Shown here one piece after another: positions 47,337 to 55,481 of a stretch of DNA of 64,000 nt (position 1 is the stretch's first letter; each line of letters begins with the position of its first letter). The notes beneath the pieces are model-generated. The model worked only from the letters and a program-made list of their open reading frames with translations. It was not told the origin of the DNA and did not search any database. The stretch is from Albibacillus kandeliae (GTDB taxonomy: Bacteria > Pseudomonadota > Alphaproteobacteria > Rhodobacterales > Rhodobacteraceae), in assembly GCF_003116585.1 (NCBI RefSeq), contig NZ_QEHM01000011.1:102267-166266 (forward strand), in the 5' to 3' direction. The translations under genes were made by a program, and so were the position numbers.

Positions 47337-47401
47337 GCGGGGATATTTGGAAACCCAAAGAACGGGCGCGCGGCTTCTTTGGGTCAAAAGTATCCCAGGG
47401 G
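47337..47401. repeat. Dispersed 3'-end motif, copies D and E, facing each other
   Basis: Copy D (plus, about 47337-47362) follows hisB. Copy E (minus, 47374-47401) is the reverse form, backed by hairpins GTCGCGCC/GGCGCGAC and GGGGGC/GCCCCC. Unlike elsewhere, no minus-strand gene ends next to copy E; hisH lies beyond it on the plus strand. Together they can form one long stem in hisB read-through RNA. Confidence 0.7.
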
Positions 47402-47494
47402 AGTCGCGCCCGGCGCGACGGGGGCAGCGCCCCCTTGGCAAGGCGGGCCCGCTCGCCTATCCCCTGAGCGCAGAACGACCCACAGGAGCCGCAC

Positions 47495-48133
47495 ATGCTG
47501 ACCGCCATCATCGACTACGAAAGCGGCAACCTCCATTCCGCCGAGAAGTCCTTTCAGCGCATGGCGCGCGAGGGGGACGCGGGCGAGGTCGTGGTGACCG
47601 ACAAGGCCGAGGTGGTGGCGCGCGCCGACCGCATCGTCCTGCCCGGCGACGGCGCCTTTCCGGCCTGCGCGGCGGCCCTGCGCGGCCAGTCGGGCCTGTT
47701 TGACGCGCTGGTCGAAGCCGTCGAGGTGAAGGGCCGCCCGTTCCTCGGCATCTGCGTCGGCATGCAACTGATGGCCGAGTGGGGCCGCGAGTACGAGGAT
47801 ACCGAGGGGCTTGGCTGGATCGGTGGCGAGGTGGTCCGGATCGATCCGGCCGACACTGCGCTGAAGGTGCCGCACATGGGCTGGAACGATCTGGTGATCG
47901 ACACCCCCCACCCGGTGCTCGAGGGGATCGCCACCGGCGATCACGCCTATTTCGTGCACTCCTACCACATGCGGGTCAGCGACCCTGCCCAGCGGCTTGC
48001 CCATGTGGACTATGGCGGTGACGTCACCGCCATCGTCGGGCGCGACACCATGGTCGGCACCCAGTTCCACCCCGAGAAAAGCCAGGCCGCCGGGCTGCGG
48101 CTGATCGCCAACTTCCTCGCCTGGGCGCCCTGA
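47495..48133 (+). CDS. hisH: Imidazole glycerol phosphate synthase, glutaminase subunit
   Basis: 212 residues of class I glutamine amidotransferase type: '[13 protein letters not shown]' holds the nucleophile Cys, and '[10 protein letters not shown]' supplies His and Glu. It feeds ammonia to HisF. Its stop is 3 nt from the convergent DUF2147 gene. HisF lies about 2.4 kb further on the same strand. Confidence 0.96.
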   Translation: MLTAIIDYESGNLHSAEKSFQRMAREGDAGEVVVTDKAEVVARADRIVLPGDGAFPACAAALRGQSGLFDALVEAVEVKGRPFLGICVGMQLMAEWGREYEDTEGLGWIGGEVVRIDPADTALKVPHMGWNDLVIDTPHPVLEGIATGDHAYFVHSYHMRVSDPAQRLAHVDYGGDVTAIVGRDTMVGTQFHPEKSQAAGLRLIANFLAWAP

Positions 48134-48136
48134 GAG

Positions 48137-48535
48137 TTACTTGACGCGGGTCCAGGTCTGCCCCCGGCAGATCAGCCCGCCCGCGACACATCCCTTGACC
48201 TCGAGCGAGTCACCGGCCAGCGCCATCTTGGACTTGTAGGTCTTGTCGGTGTCCGGTGCCCAGATGGTGCCACCGCTGTAGCTGCCGCCGCCGTCTGCGC
48301 CCATGTCGCGGATGATCGGCTTGCCCAGGTGTTCGTAGTCCAGCTGCACCGTCCCGGAATCGTCGAAGGCCTGCTTGATGGTGCCGCAGAGATTGGCGCC
48401 GCAGGTCGACATGGCGACGTAGAGATAGCCGCCCGACTCGCCGGGTTCCGTCTTCCACATGCCCTCTGCCGGATCGGCCTGCGCCATGGTCGCGAAGGAT
48501 GCCGCGGCGAGCGCGGCCATTGCCAGTTTCTTCAT
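48137..48535 (-). CDS. Exported DUF2147 protein
   Basis: 132 residues with a Sec signal (1-20, '[16 protein letters not shown]'). The mature part has the DUF2147 pattern: '[12 protein letters not shown]', 'CGANLCGTI', '[18 protein letters not shown]' and '[21 protein letters not shown]'. Paired cysteines probably form disulfides. A GGGAGG ribosome site precedes ATG 48535. Function unknown; it sits antisense inside the his cluster. Confidence 0.85.
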   Translation of the reverse strand: MKKLAMAALAAASFATMAQADPAEGMWKTEPGESGGYLYVAMSTCGANLCGTIKQAFDDSGTVQLDYEHLGKPIIRDMGADGGGSYSGGTIWAPDTDKTYKSKMALAGDSLEVKGCVAGGLICRGQTWTRVK

Positions 48536-48688
48536 CTCGAAAACCTCCCGTTTCGCCGGAGCTTCGCCGAAAGCCCTCCCCGGGGCAAGCGCCCCGTCGG
48601 CCCGGTTCCGCGCCCTGCGTTGCCACCGACGCGCCCCTGTGCGATATCGCCCCGACCCCACGATCTACTGCGACAAGGTGACAGGCCC

Positions 48689-49411
48689 ATGATCCTCTAC
48701 CCCGCCATCGACCTCAAGGACGGCCAGGCCGTGCGCCTGCTGCGCGGCGAGATGGAAAAGGCCACCGTGTTCAACGACGACCCGGCCGCGCAGGCGCGGG
48801 CCTTTGTCGAGGCGGGTTGCGAATGGCTGCACCTCGTCGACCTGAACGGCGCCTTCGCGGGCGAGCCGGTGAATGCAGCGCCGGTCGAGGCGATTCTCGC
48901 CGCCTGCCCGGTCCCCGCGCAGCTTGGCGGCGGCATCCGCGACATGGCCACGATCGCGCGCTGGATCGACAAGGGCTTGGCCCGGGTGATCCTCGGCACC
49001 GTCGCGGTGGAGAACCCCGAGCTGGTGCGCGAGGCCGCGCGGGAGTTTCCCGGCAAGGTCGCGGTCGGCATCGATGCCCGCAACGGCATGGTCGCCACCA
49101 AGGGCTGGGCCGAGGAAACCAACGTGCAGGTGACCGACCTCGCGCGCTCCTTCGAGGACGCGGGCGTCGCCGCGATCATCTACACCGACATCAACCGCGA
49201 TGGCGCGATGCAGGGCCCCAATGTCGAGGCCACGGCCGACCTGGCGCGCGCCGTCTCGATCCCGGTGATCGCCTCGGGCGGGGTCAGCTCGCTTGACGAC
49301 CTGATCGCCCTGCGGGATTGCGGCGTTGCGCTGAACGGCGCCATCTCGGGCCGCGCGCTCTACGATGGCGCGCTCGATCTGGCCGAGGCTCTGGCCGCGC
49401 TCAGGGCCTAA
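48689..49411 (+). CDS. hisA: ProFAR isomerase (phosphoribosylformimino-AICAR ribotide isomerase)
   Basis: 240-residue TIM barrel for histidine synthesis. '[14 protein letters not shown]' carries the first catalytic Asp and '[15 protein letters not shown]' the second; phosphate loops are 'LGGGIRDM' and '[10 protein letters not shown]'. Its last bases overlap the stop of the minus-strand gene that follows. Confidence 0.97.
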   Translation: MILYPAIDLKDGQAVRLLRGEMEKATVFNDDPAAQARAFVEAGCEWLHLVDLNGAFAGEPVNAAPVEAILAACPVPAQLGGGIRDMATIARWIDKGLARVILGTVAVENPELVREAAREFPGKVAVGIDARNGMVATKGWAEETNVQVTDLARSFEDAGVAAIIYTDINRDGAMQGPNVEATADLARAVSIPVIASGGVSSLDDLIALRDCGVALNGAISGRALYDGALDLAEALAALRA

Positions 49412-49776
49412 GCCGCGAGGTCGGTCTCCGCGCCCTCGCCGTGTGAGACCGGTGCGAAGGTGATCCAGACCCGGTCCTCGTACTGCTCGACAGTGGCGCA
49501 GAGCGCGGGGACGAGAAGGAAATGGTCGCGGCGGCGGGCAAAGCCGCTCTCTGGCCGGGCGCGGAACACGAGGTGTTCGCGAACCGGCGGGAGGAAGGCG
49601 GCGGCGGCCGGCGCATCGGTGTAGCGCTTGACGACGCAGCCGCCCGCGCGCCGCACGGCCCGGTCCACGGCGTTGGCGGTGCCAACGACGCCAAGGTCCG
49701 AGGTCAGCACCTCCAGCTCACAGGCGGCAGGGTTGGCAAGAACCGCCGCGATGGCATCTTCAATGATGTCCTGCAT
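49408..49776 (-). CDS. Uncharacterised small soluble protein
   Basis: 122 residues, no signal or membrane segment. An AGGAGA ribosome site lies ten nt before ATG 49776 and the codon use matches its neighbours, so it is likely real. I do not recognise a family. It starts '[23 protein letters not shown]' and has a middle '[32 protein letters not shown]'. It ends inside the last bases of hisA on the other strand. It is divergent from the DUF2867-like gene. Confidence 0.6.
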   Translation of the reverse strand: MQDIIEDAIAAVLANPAACELEVLTSDLGVVGTANAVDRAVRRAGGCVVKRYTDAPAAAAFLPPVREHLVFRARPESGFARRRDHFLLVPALCATVEQYEDRVWITFAPVSHGEGAETDLAA

Positions 49777-49936
49777 GACTTTTCTCCTGCTTTCTTGTGG
49801 ATAAAACCGCGATCCCTCGGTGCCGGTTCCGGCAAGGGGCGCTCATATCGGCGTGATTCCGCGACGCCGGGCCGCATCGCCAGCCGGGCGGAACCGCCGC
49901 ATCCTGCGGGGCAGAGCACCCTTTCGGAGGTTTTCC

Positions 49937-50395
49937 ATGCCCGCCGTCCGCCTCGCCCCCCTGCCCCCCGATGCCACCCTGCGCGCCCGCGTCGGGGCCC
50001 GCGACTTCCTCGATGGTTACGCGGTCGAGACCCCGCTCTCGGCGCGCGAGGGCGCCCGGCTCGCGCTTGGCATGCCCGGCTGGGCCCGGGCGCTGCTGCG
50101 CCTCCGGAATGCGCTCGTGCGCCCCTTCGGCCTGAGGACCGAGGCGCCTGCGGGGCAGGACGCCTGGGGGCTCTTCACCGTCGAGAAGGATAGCGCGGAC
50201 GAGATGATCTTCGGATTCGACGACCGCCATCTCGATTTCCGCATCACCTTCGTCAAGCGCGGCGAGCGGCTGCACATGGGCACCTGGGTCCATCCGCACA
50301 ACATCTTCGGCCGCCTCTACCTCGCCCTCGTGATGCCCTTCCACGTGCTGATCGTGCGCAACGGGATGGCCGGCATCGCGCGCGCGGCGCGCTGA
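49937..50395 (+). CDS. DUF2867-like protein
   Basis: 152 residues. '[11 protein letters not shown]', '[29 protein letters not shown]' and '[27 protein letters not shown]' fit the DUF2867 family, with a hydrophobic C-terminal stretch. GGAGG precedes the ATG by six nt. Function unknown; it stands between hisA and hisF on their strand and may share their transcript. Confidence 0.75.
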   Translation: MPAVRLAPLPPDATLRARVGARDFLDGYAVETPLSAREGARLALGMPGWARALLRLRNALVRPFGLRTEAPAGQDAWGLFTVEKDSADEMIFGFDDRHLDFRITFVKRGERLHMGTWVHPHNIFGRLYLALVMPFHVLIVRNGMAGIARAAR

Positions 50396-50493
50396 GGCGC
50401 GCGCCCCCGCCGTTGCATCCGGGCGCGGCGCTGCGTAAGACGCTGCGTAAGACACCGGCGAGGCCCGCCGGGCGCCCAGCCAGGACTGCCGCC

Positions 50494-51255
50494 ATGCTCA
50501 AGACCCGCATCATTCCCTGCCTCGACGTCGCCGACGGCCGCGTGGTCAAGGGCGTGAACTTCGTCGACCTGCGCGATGCCGGCGATCCGGTGGATGCCGC
50601 CCGCGCCTATGACGCCGCCGGGGCGGACGAGCTTTGCTTCCTCGACATCCACGCCACCCACGAGAACCGCGGCACCATGTTCGACGTGGTTACCCGCACC
50701 GCCGAACAGTGCTACATCCCGCTGACCGTGGGCGGCGGCGTGCGCACGAAGGACGACGTGCGCGACCTGCTGCTGGCCGGGGCCGACAAGGTCAGCTTCA
50801 ACTCCGCCGCCGTCGCCAACCCCGACGTGGTCGCCGAGGCCGCCGACCACTTCGGCAGCCAGTGCATCGTGGTGGCCATCGACGCCAAGACCGTCGCGCC
50901 CGGCAAGTGGGAGATCTTCACCCACGGGGGCCGCAAGCCCACCGGGATCGACGCCGTGGAGTTCGCCCGCACCGTCACCGCCAAGGGCGCCGGGGAGATC
51001 CTGCTGACCTCGATGGACCGGGACGGCACCCGCGCCGGCTTCAACCTGCCGCTGACCCGCGCGATTTCGGACGCGGTCGAGGTGCCCGTGATCGCCTCGG
51101 GCGGTGTCGGCACCCTGCAGCACCTCGTCGAGGGCGTGACCGAGGGCGGCGCCTCTGCCGTGCTGGCCGCCTCGATCTTCCATTTCGGCGACTACACCAT
51201 CCGCGAGGCCAAGGACTACATGGCCGCCGCCGGCATCCCCATGAGGCTGACATGA
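50494..51255 (+). CDS. hisF: Imidazole glycerol phosphate synthase, cyclase subunit
   Basis: 253-residue TIM barrel that with HisH forms imidazole glycerol phosphate and AICAR. '[18 protein letters not shown]' bears the catalytic Asp11-type residue and '[15 protein letters not shown]' the second Asp. The stop overlaps hisE by ATGA. Confidence 0.97.
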   Translation: MLKTRIIPCLDVADGRVVKGVNFVDLRDAGDPVDAARAYDAAGADELCFLDIHATHENRGTMFDVVTRTAEQCYIPLTVGGGVRTKDDVRDLLLAGADKVSFNSAAVANPDVVAEAADHFGSQCIVVAIDAKTVAPGKWEIFTHGGRKPTGIDAVEFARTVTAKGAGEILLTSMDRDGTRAGFNLPLTRAISDAVEVPVIASGGVGTLQHLVEGVTEGGASAVLAASIFHFGDYTIREAKDYMAAAGIPMRLT

Positions 51256-51566
51256 GCACGCTCGACGATCTCGCCGCCACCATCGCCGCCCGCAAGGGCG
51301 CCGACCCCGAGTCGAGCTGGACCGCCAAGCTCCTCGCCAAGGGGCCCGAGAAATGCGCCGAGAAGTTCGGCGAGGAGGCCATCGAGGCGATCATCGAGGC
51401 GGTGAAGGGCGACAAGGCACGCCTGACCTCCGAGGCCGCGGACGTGCTCTACCACCTGCTCGTCATGCTCACCGCCCGCGATGTCACGCTCGCTGAGGTC
51501 TGTGCCGAGCTGCAACGCCGCGAAGGCACCAGCGGCATCGCAGAAAAGGCCGCACGGAACAGCTGA
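51252..51566 (+). CDS. hisE: Phosphoribosyl-ATP diphosphatase
   Basis: 104 residues of MazG-like all-alpha fold; hydrolyses phosphoribosyl-ATP to phosphoribosyl-AMP. '[18 protein letters not shown]' and '[17 protein letters not shown]' carry the metal-binding acidic residues. Coupled to hisF by ATGA. Confidence 0.96.
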   Translation: MSTLDDLAATIAARKGADPESSWTAKLLAKGPEKCAEKFGEEAIEAIIEAVKGDKARLTSEAADVLYHLLVMLTARDVTLAEVCAELQRREGTSGIAEKAARNS

Positions 51567-51572
51567 TCCCGG

Positions 51573-51600
51573 CTTCTTTGGGTCTGAAATATCCCGGGGG
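51573..51600 (-). repeat. Dispersed 3'-end motif, copy F (after the CoA-binding gene)
   Basis: On the minus strand CCCCCGGGATATTT, a short spacer, GACCCAAAGAAG. It comes after the stop of the CoA-binding gene, behind hairpins GGGGGCGCTGCCCCC and GTCGCGCG/CGCGCGAC. The nearby plus-strand hisE has no copy of its own. Confidence 0.75.
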
Positions 51601-51634
51601 AGTCGCGCGACGCGCGACGGGGGCAGCGCCCCCC

Positions 51635-52108
51635 CTACAGCTTGGACGAGATCACGCCGGTCGCGAATCCGCCCATGCGCAATTCGCCGAACAGGCGCTG
51701 GTACTCGATCTTGGGACAGCGGTTCTGGATCACGTCGATCCCCTGCGCCTCGGCTCTGGCCGCCGCCTCCGCGTGCTCCACCCCGATTTGCATCCAGATG
51801 GTCCTGAGCGTCTCGGGAAAGGCCGACAGCGCCTCCTCCACGATCCCGGGCACGGCCTCGGACCGGCGGAAGATATCGACCATGTCGACCGGCGCGTCGA
51901 TCTGCGAGAGCGATTCGACGACCTTCGTTCCCAGCAGCGGCTCGCCCGCGTAGGCGGGATTGACCGGGATCACCGTGAACCCCTTGAGCGAGAGGTAACG
52001 GGCCACGAAGTAGCTCGGACGGACCGGATTGGTCGAAACGCCGACCACCGCAACCACCTTGGTGCGGGAGAGGACCGATCGGAGGAAACTGTCGGAGTAG
52101 CTGGTCAT
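51635..52108 (-). CDS. CoA-binding domain protein (YccU-like)
   Basis: 157 residues with a Rossmann-type CoA-binding fold: 'VVAVVGVSTNPVRPSYFVARYL', 'FTVIPVNPAYAG' and 'VDMVDIFRRSEAVPGIVEEAL', with 'IWMQIGVEHAEAAARAEAQGIDVIQNRC' near the end. Related small proteins (YccU) bind CoA or its esters; the role is undefined. A terminator-like hairpin lies 31 nt before the start. Confidence 0.9.
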   Translation of the reverse strand: MTSYSDSFLRSVLSRTKVVAVVGVSTNPVRPSYFVARYLSLKGFTVIPVNPAYAGEPLLGTKVVESLSQIDAPVDMVDIFRRSEAVPGIVEEALSAFPETLRTIWMQIGVEHAEAAARAEAQGIDVIQNRCPKIEYQRLFGELRMGGFATGVISSKL

Positions 52109-52138
52109 GAGAGGCAGGTTAGCCCCCTTCCCCGAAAG

Positions 52139-52169
52139 AAAAAAGCGCCCAAAGCCGGGCTTTGGGCGC
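52139..52169 (-). terminator. Rho-independent terminator or attenuator before the CoA-binding gene
   Basis: Perfect 10-bp arms GCGCCCAAAG/CTTTGGGCGC (52145-52154, 52160-52169), 5-nt loop, followed on the minus strand by TTTTTTCTTTC. It can end the YHS gene transcript (118 nt past its stop). It lies so close to the next start (52108) that it could also act as an attenuator in that gene's leader. Confidence 0.8.
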
Positions 52170-52286
52170 TAGGTGCGGAACGAGGGACAGTAAAATGACT
52201 CATGGGTGTTCCTACCCAGGGTCGAGTTACATTTAGGTAACGCTTGCGGATAAAAAAGTGCCGCTCGCGATTATGTGATGAGGAGG

Positions 52287-52733
52287 TCAGTCGTGCAGCG
52301 CCTTGGGCCAATGCGCGTTGGCCCGCGCCACGTAGGTCCCGATGTCCTGCCGCCAGCGGTCGCGAATCTCGGCGGTATGGACGAGGAACAGGCGACCTTC
52401 GTGGATCGACCACGCCGTCGGATCGCCCGAGACGGTGCGGCCAAGCGACATGCCATAGGCGCAGTAGCCGCCGTAGCGCGGCGCATAGGCGCGGGGATTC
52501 GCCTCGAAGGCCTCGCGGTTCTTCTGGGAGGCGAAGTACCAGGTCGCGCCGTGCCACATGACCTTGTGCTGGGGCAGACCCTTCTCGGCCTTGCCCTCGG
52601 TGAAGTAGGCCACCGCGTCGTAGCCTCCGATGGCCTGCCCGTTCACCGCGTAGATGACCGGCTGGTCCGGCCAGGCAGGCGCGGCCAGGGACAACAGGAG
52701 AAGACAGGCCACGATCAGGCGGCGGATCGGCAT
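52287..52733 (-). CDS. Exported YHS domain protein
   Basis: 148 residues with a Sec signal (1-22). The mature part has the YHS pattern: 'VNGQAIGGYDAVAYFTEGKAEKG', 'MWHGATWYFASQKNREAFEANPRAYAPRYGGYCAYGMSLG'. This is the periplasmic type often seen in marine alphaproteobacteria, thought to bind metal, with no proven function. Confidence 0.88.
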   Translation of the reverse strand: MPIRRLIVACLLLLSLAAPAWPDQPVIYAVNGQAIGGYDAVAYFTEGKAEKGLPQHKVMWHGATWYFASQKNREAFEANPRAYAPRYGGYCAYGMSLGRTVSGDPTAWSIHEGRLFLVHTAEIRDRWRQDIGTYVARANAHWPKALHD

Positions 52734-52910
52734 TGCTTTGGCTCCGGTGCGGGTCGGAGCAAGAATGGTGGCGGTCCCCGGGTCTGAGAAGCCCCTAAAC
52801 GCGCTTGTGAAGCGCTGCGCTCTGCCATGTGATCATTGTTACACAGTTCCCGCCCATCCCTGCGGGCGCGCCTCGCCCGGCGGCTGTGCGGGACACCGGG
52901 CCGTGCAACC

Positions 52911-52943
52911 GCCGCGTCCCCCGGCATGCGGGGGCGCAGCGGC
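52911..52943 (-). terminator. Stem-loop downstream of the rlmB-like gene
   Basis: GCCGC...GCGGC outer arms with an inner CCCCC/GGGGG stem, about 10-40 nt past the stop. No T-run, so only a candidate terminator. Confidence 0.3.
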
Positions 52944-52952
52944 GAGTCGCGG

Positions 52953-53723
52953 TCAGCGACGGACGGCGTAGAGCGCCACGGCAGCCGCGTTCGACACGTT
53001 GAGCGAGCCGAAGCTGCCGGCGAAATCGATTCTCACCAGCCGGTCGACGGTTTCCTTGGTCTTCTCGCGCAGGCCCGGCCCCTCGGCGCCCAGCACCAGC
53101 GCGACGGGACGATCCCGCTGCCCGTCGACCGCGGCTTCGATGGTGCCCTCCGCCTCGCCGTCGAGCCCCAGCACGAGATAGCCCATGCCCTGCAGTTCCT
53201 CGATGGCCTCGGACAGGTTGCGCACGCGCAGGTAGGGCTGCCGTTCCAGCGCGCCACTGGCGGTCTTGGCCAGCGCCCCGGTCTCGGGTGCCGAATGGTG
53301 GCGGGTGCCGATCACGGCACTGGCCCCGAAGACCTCGGCCGAGCGCAGGATGGCGCCCACGTTGTGCGGGTCGGTGACCCGGTCGAGCAGGACCACGCGG
53401 GGCGTCTCCGCCCCGATGCAGACATCCGCCAGCGAGCCCCAGTTCAGCGGCTTGACCTCGAGTGCCGCGCCCTGGTGCACCGAGCCGGGATCGAGCGGCG
53501 CGCTGAATCGGCGCGGATCGGCTTCCTCAGGGGTCATGCCCGAGGTCGCGATGGCATCGGCCAGCTTGTCGGCGGCATTGCGGGTGACGATCAGGCGCAG
53601 CCGTTCGCGGCGGGGATTCATCAGCGCATCACGCACCGCATGCAGCCCGAAAAGCCACACGGTTTCCGCTGCAGCGGCCTTCTTGGCCAGCTCTTTCTCG
53701 ACCACCCATCTGGGTTTCTTCAT
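52953..53723 (-). CDS. rlmB: 23S rRNA 2'-O-methyltransferase, RlmB/TrmH family
   Basis: 256 residues of the SPOUT class with an N-terminal RNA-binding domain ('LFGLHAVRDALMNPRR'). The three SPOUT motifs are 'LDRVTDPHNVGAILRSAEVFG', 'LVLGAEGPGLR' and 'FGSLNVSNAAAVALYA', forming the knotted SAM site. RlmB methylates G2251 of 23S rRNA in E. coli; a tRNA target is possible for close relatives. Start 53723 has AAGGAGG at proper spacing; GTG 53747 is rejected because that ribosome site would lie inside the coding sequence. Divergent from tRNA-Tyr. Confidence 0.88.
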   Translation of the reverse strand: MKKPRWVVEKELAKKAAAAETVWLFGLHAVRDALMNPRRERLRLIVTRNAADKLADAIATSGMTPEEADPRRFSAPLDPGSVHQGAALEVKPLNWGSLADVCIGAETPRVVLLDRVTDPHNVGAILRSAEVFGASAVIGTRHHSAPETGALAKTASGALERQPYLRVRNLSEAIEELQGMGYLVLGLDGEAEGTIEAAVDGQRDRPVALVLGAEGPGLREKTKETVDRLVRIDFAGSFGSLNVSNAAAVALYAVRR

Positions 53724-53784
53724 CGCCTTCGCCTCCTTGCGGACCACGCCGCAGAAAAGGGAGTCAAAACGCCGGATTTTCCTG

Positions 53785-53811
53785 TTGACGCCCCTTGGGA
53801 GCGCTTGTAAT
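53785..53811 (+). promoter_or_regulatory. Candidate promoter of tRNA-Tyr
   Basis: TTGACG (53785-53790), 15-nt spacer, TGTAAT (53806-53811). Both boxes match 5 of 6 consensus bases, though the spacer is short; initiation would fall about 30 nt before the tRNA. Confidence 0.4.
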
Positions 53812-53848
53812 CACGCCCCCACGTCGGACGCAATGCGGTTCCGACAGT

Positions 53849-53932
53849 GGGCGACAGGCCGCAAGGTGTGGCAGGGGACTGTAACTCCCTCGCGGAGACG
53901 CACGCCTGGTTCGATTCCAGGGTCGCCCACCA
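53849..53932 (+). tRNA. tRNA-Tyr (anticodon GUA)
   Basis: 84 nt with CCA encoded. Acceptor arms GGGCGAC and GTCGCCC (53849-53855 and 53922-53928) pair fully, with discriminator A53929 and CCA 53930-53932. The T arm is CCTGG-TTCGATT-CCAGG. The anticodon loop CTGTAAC gives GUA, and the long variable arm fits class II tRNA-Tyr. It lies divergent from rlmB and marks the start of the accessory region. Confidence 0.92.
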
Positions 53933-54441
53933 CTATCTTAAGAAACTCAATAAAATCAATGTACGAGTGTCCCGCAGGCATTTGACAACGACTCATTAAG
54001 AACAATGGGTTACATGGAAGGTGTCCCGCCGTTTCGGGCTGCCGCAAATCATTTCCTTCAAAGAAGGAGATTCTCCGAATCTGCCTAGAGGTTTGCAGCT
54101 GTTACCCCGCTTCAATGACTTGGGGCGGCTCTTGCGTTGGTTTGTTTTCAATCGGACGCAATCTCGCCCCCCTATCTGTGGCCCAAAATGCGCCCCTCGG
54201 TGCGCACAGTTGGCTTTCCCACTGAATCGCGAAGCGGAAGTCCAACTCCCGATGGTCAAGGTCGCCTCAAACCGCACACCTGTCGTCGTCGTCGTGCGAC
54301 GCGGCGAGGCTCCGCATTTGGCCCGAAGCTGCGCCCGCATCGCTTCATGCGGCCGGCCCAGGGTCGGTTGAACAGGACGCATCTGCATCGAACCGCATGC
54401 TGAAGTTCGGTCCCGAAGAGCAGGACCGAACCGTATTGACG
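53933..54441. other. 509-bp gene-free region after tRNA-Tyr
   Basis: Two overlapping open frames (54021-54371 plus; 53996-54388 minus) exist, but neither has a ribosome site, a recognisable motif or protein-like composition. The first ~130 bases are A/T-rich, the rest is C/G-rich with a short GTC repeat near 54,283. I see no integrase, no repeat of the tRNA 3' end and no convincing gene; it may be the remains of an insertion event. Confidence 0.5.
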
Positions 54442-55404
54442 TCAGGCGGCTTCAGCTGACGCAACACCCTCGTCGCCCAGATGTCGCTGCAGGAACGGGA
54501 TCATCTTCTCCAAAGCCAGACCGACCGGCTCATCCCGGTCGTAGATGTCGTAGTGCGACCAGTCTGACAGTTCGACAAGCTGGCGGTCCTTCGATGCCAT
54601 TGCGCGACCGTAGATTTCCATGCCGTCCCGATAGGCGCCGAAGGCACCAACCTTCTGGCCGATGACCACCATCATCGGTTGGGTCATGAACGTCTCGGCA
54701 AAGGCGAAGGCGTCCCAGGACAGTGTCTTCTGGGCATGGCTGAAGACCATGCGGGTCGCGCCCCCGGGTTGCTGGCCACGAGGGGTCTTGTAGTAGTCCG
54801 TCGCCTCGAACACGTCTCGCTCTGTCAGCCCGTTCTCGCGTGCCACGTCGGGGCTGGCGGGCAACAGTTCGTTGACCTGCACCTCTTGCCCGCGTGCCTC
54901 GGCCGTGCGCTGTGCGGCCATTGCGGTCAGGGTTCCGACCGGGTCGAACCCGCTGAACCCTTCGCGGAAAAGGCGGCCGAGGTTCACCGGAGTGATCCCG
55001 ACCACCGCCTTGATGCGTTTTTCGGTCAGGGCCGCGCTCAGGGCATAGCCGCCGCCACCGCAGACGCCAATAACCCCGATCCGGTCCGCATCGACGTACG
55101 GAAGTGTGACTGCATAGTCGATGACGTGGCTGACGTCCTCGACGCGCTGGCTTGGGCTCTCGATCCACCGGGGGCTGCCACCGGATGCGCCCTGATAGCT
55201 CGCGTCAAAGGCGATGACCACGTAACCCTGCGTGGCGAGCGCCTTGCCGTAGACGTTGCCTGAGGCCCGCTCCTTGCAGCTCCCGAAGGGATGAATGCTG
55301 ACGATTGTTGGGTATTGCTTAGTGGCGTCGAACTCGGGCGGCAGGTGAATGTCCGCGGCGATGTGCCATGCCATGTCGGGGTTCTGAAATGTGACATTTT
55401 CCAT
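54442..55404 (-). CDS. Alpha/beta hydrolase with Cys nucleophile elbow (YcjY-like), paralog 1
   Basis: 320 residues, cytosolic. 'PTIVSIHPFGSCKE' is the oxyanion strand, 'VVIAFDASYQGASGGSP' the following loop, and the nucleophile elbow is 'GVCGGGG' with Cys115 instead of Ser. A late 'WSHYDIYDRDEPV' gives the catalytic His. This is the YcjY/dienelactone hydrolase-like family. It is about 77 bp downstream of paralog 2 and shares its layout (Cys115 in both), so the pair arose by duplication. Substrate unknown. Confidence 0.85.
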   Translation of the reverse strand: MENVTFQNPDMAWHIAADIHLPPEFDATKQYPTIVSIHPFGSCKERASGNVYGKALATQGYVVIAFDASYQGASGGSPRWIESPSQRVEDVSHVIDYAVTLPYVDADRIGVIGVCGGGGYALSAALTEKRIKAVVGITPVNLGRLFREGFSGFDPVGTLTAMAAQRTAEARGQEVQVNELLPASPDVARENGLTERDVFEATDYYKTPRGQQPGGATRMVFSHAQKTLSWDAFAFAETFMTQPMMVVIGQKVGAFGAYRDGMEIYGRAMASKDRQLVELSDWSHYDIYDRDEPVGLALEKMIPFLQRHLGDEGVASAEAA

Positions 55405-55481
55405 GATGTGAACTCCTTGATTGCAAACTTGGGTGAGGGTGTCCCGCCCGCATTCCGGGCAGGACGATTGACGGCATCAGA

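Noticed and set aside
54283..54302. Short GTC repeat considered as a CRISPR or microsatellite
   Set aside because: Only about four units; no spacers and no cas genes anywhere in the window.
53996..54388. 130-codon minus frame and 116-codon plus frame after tRNA-Tyr
   Set aside because: No ribosome site, no motif, composition unlike proteins; they overlap each other.
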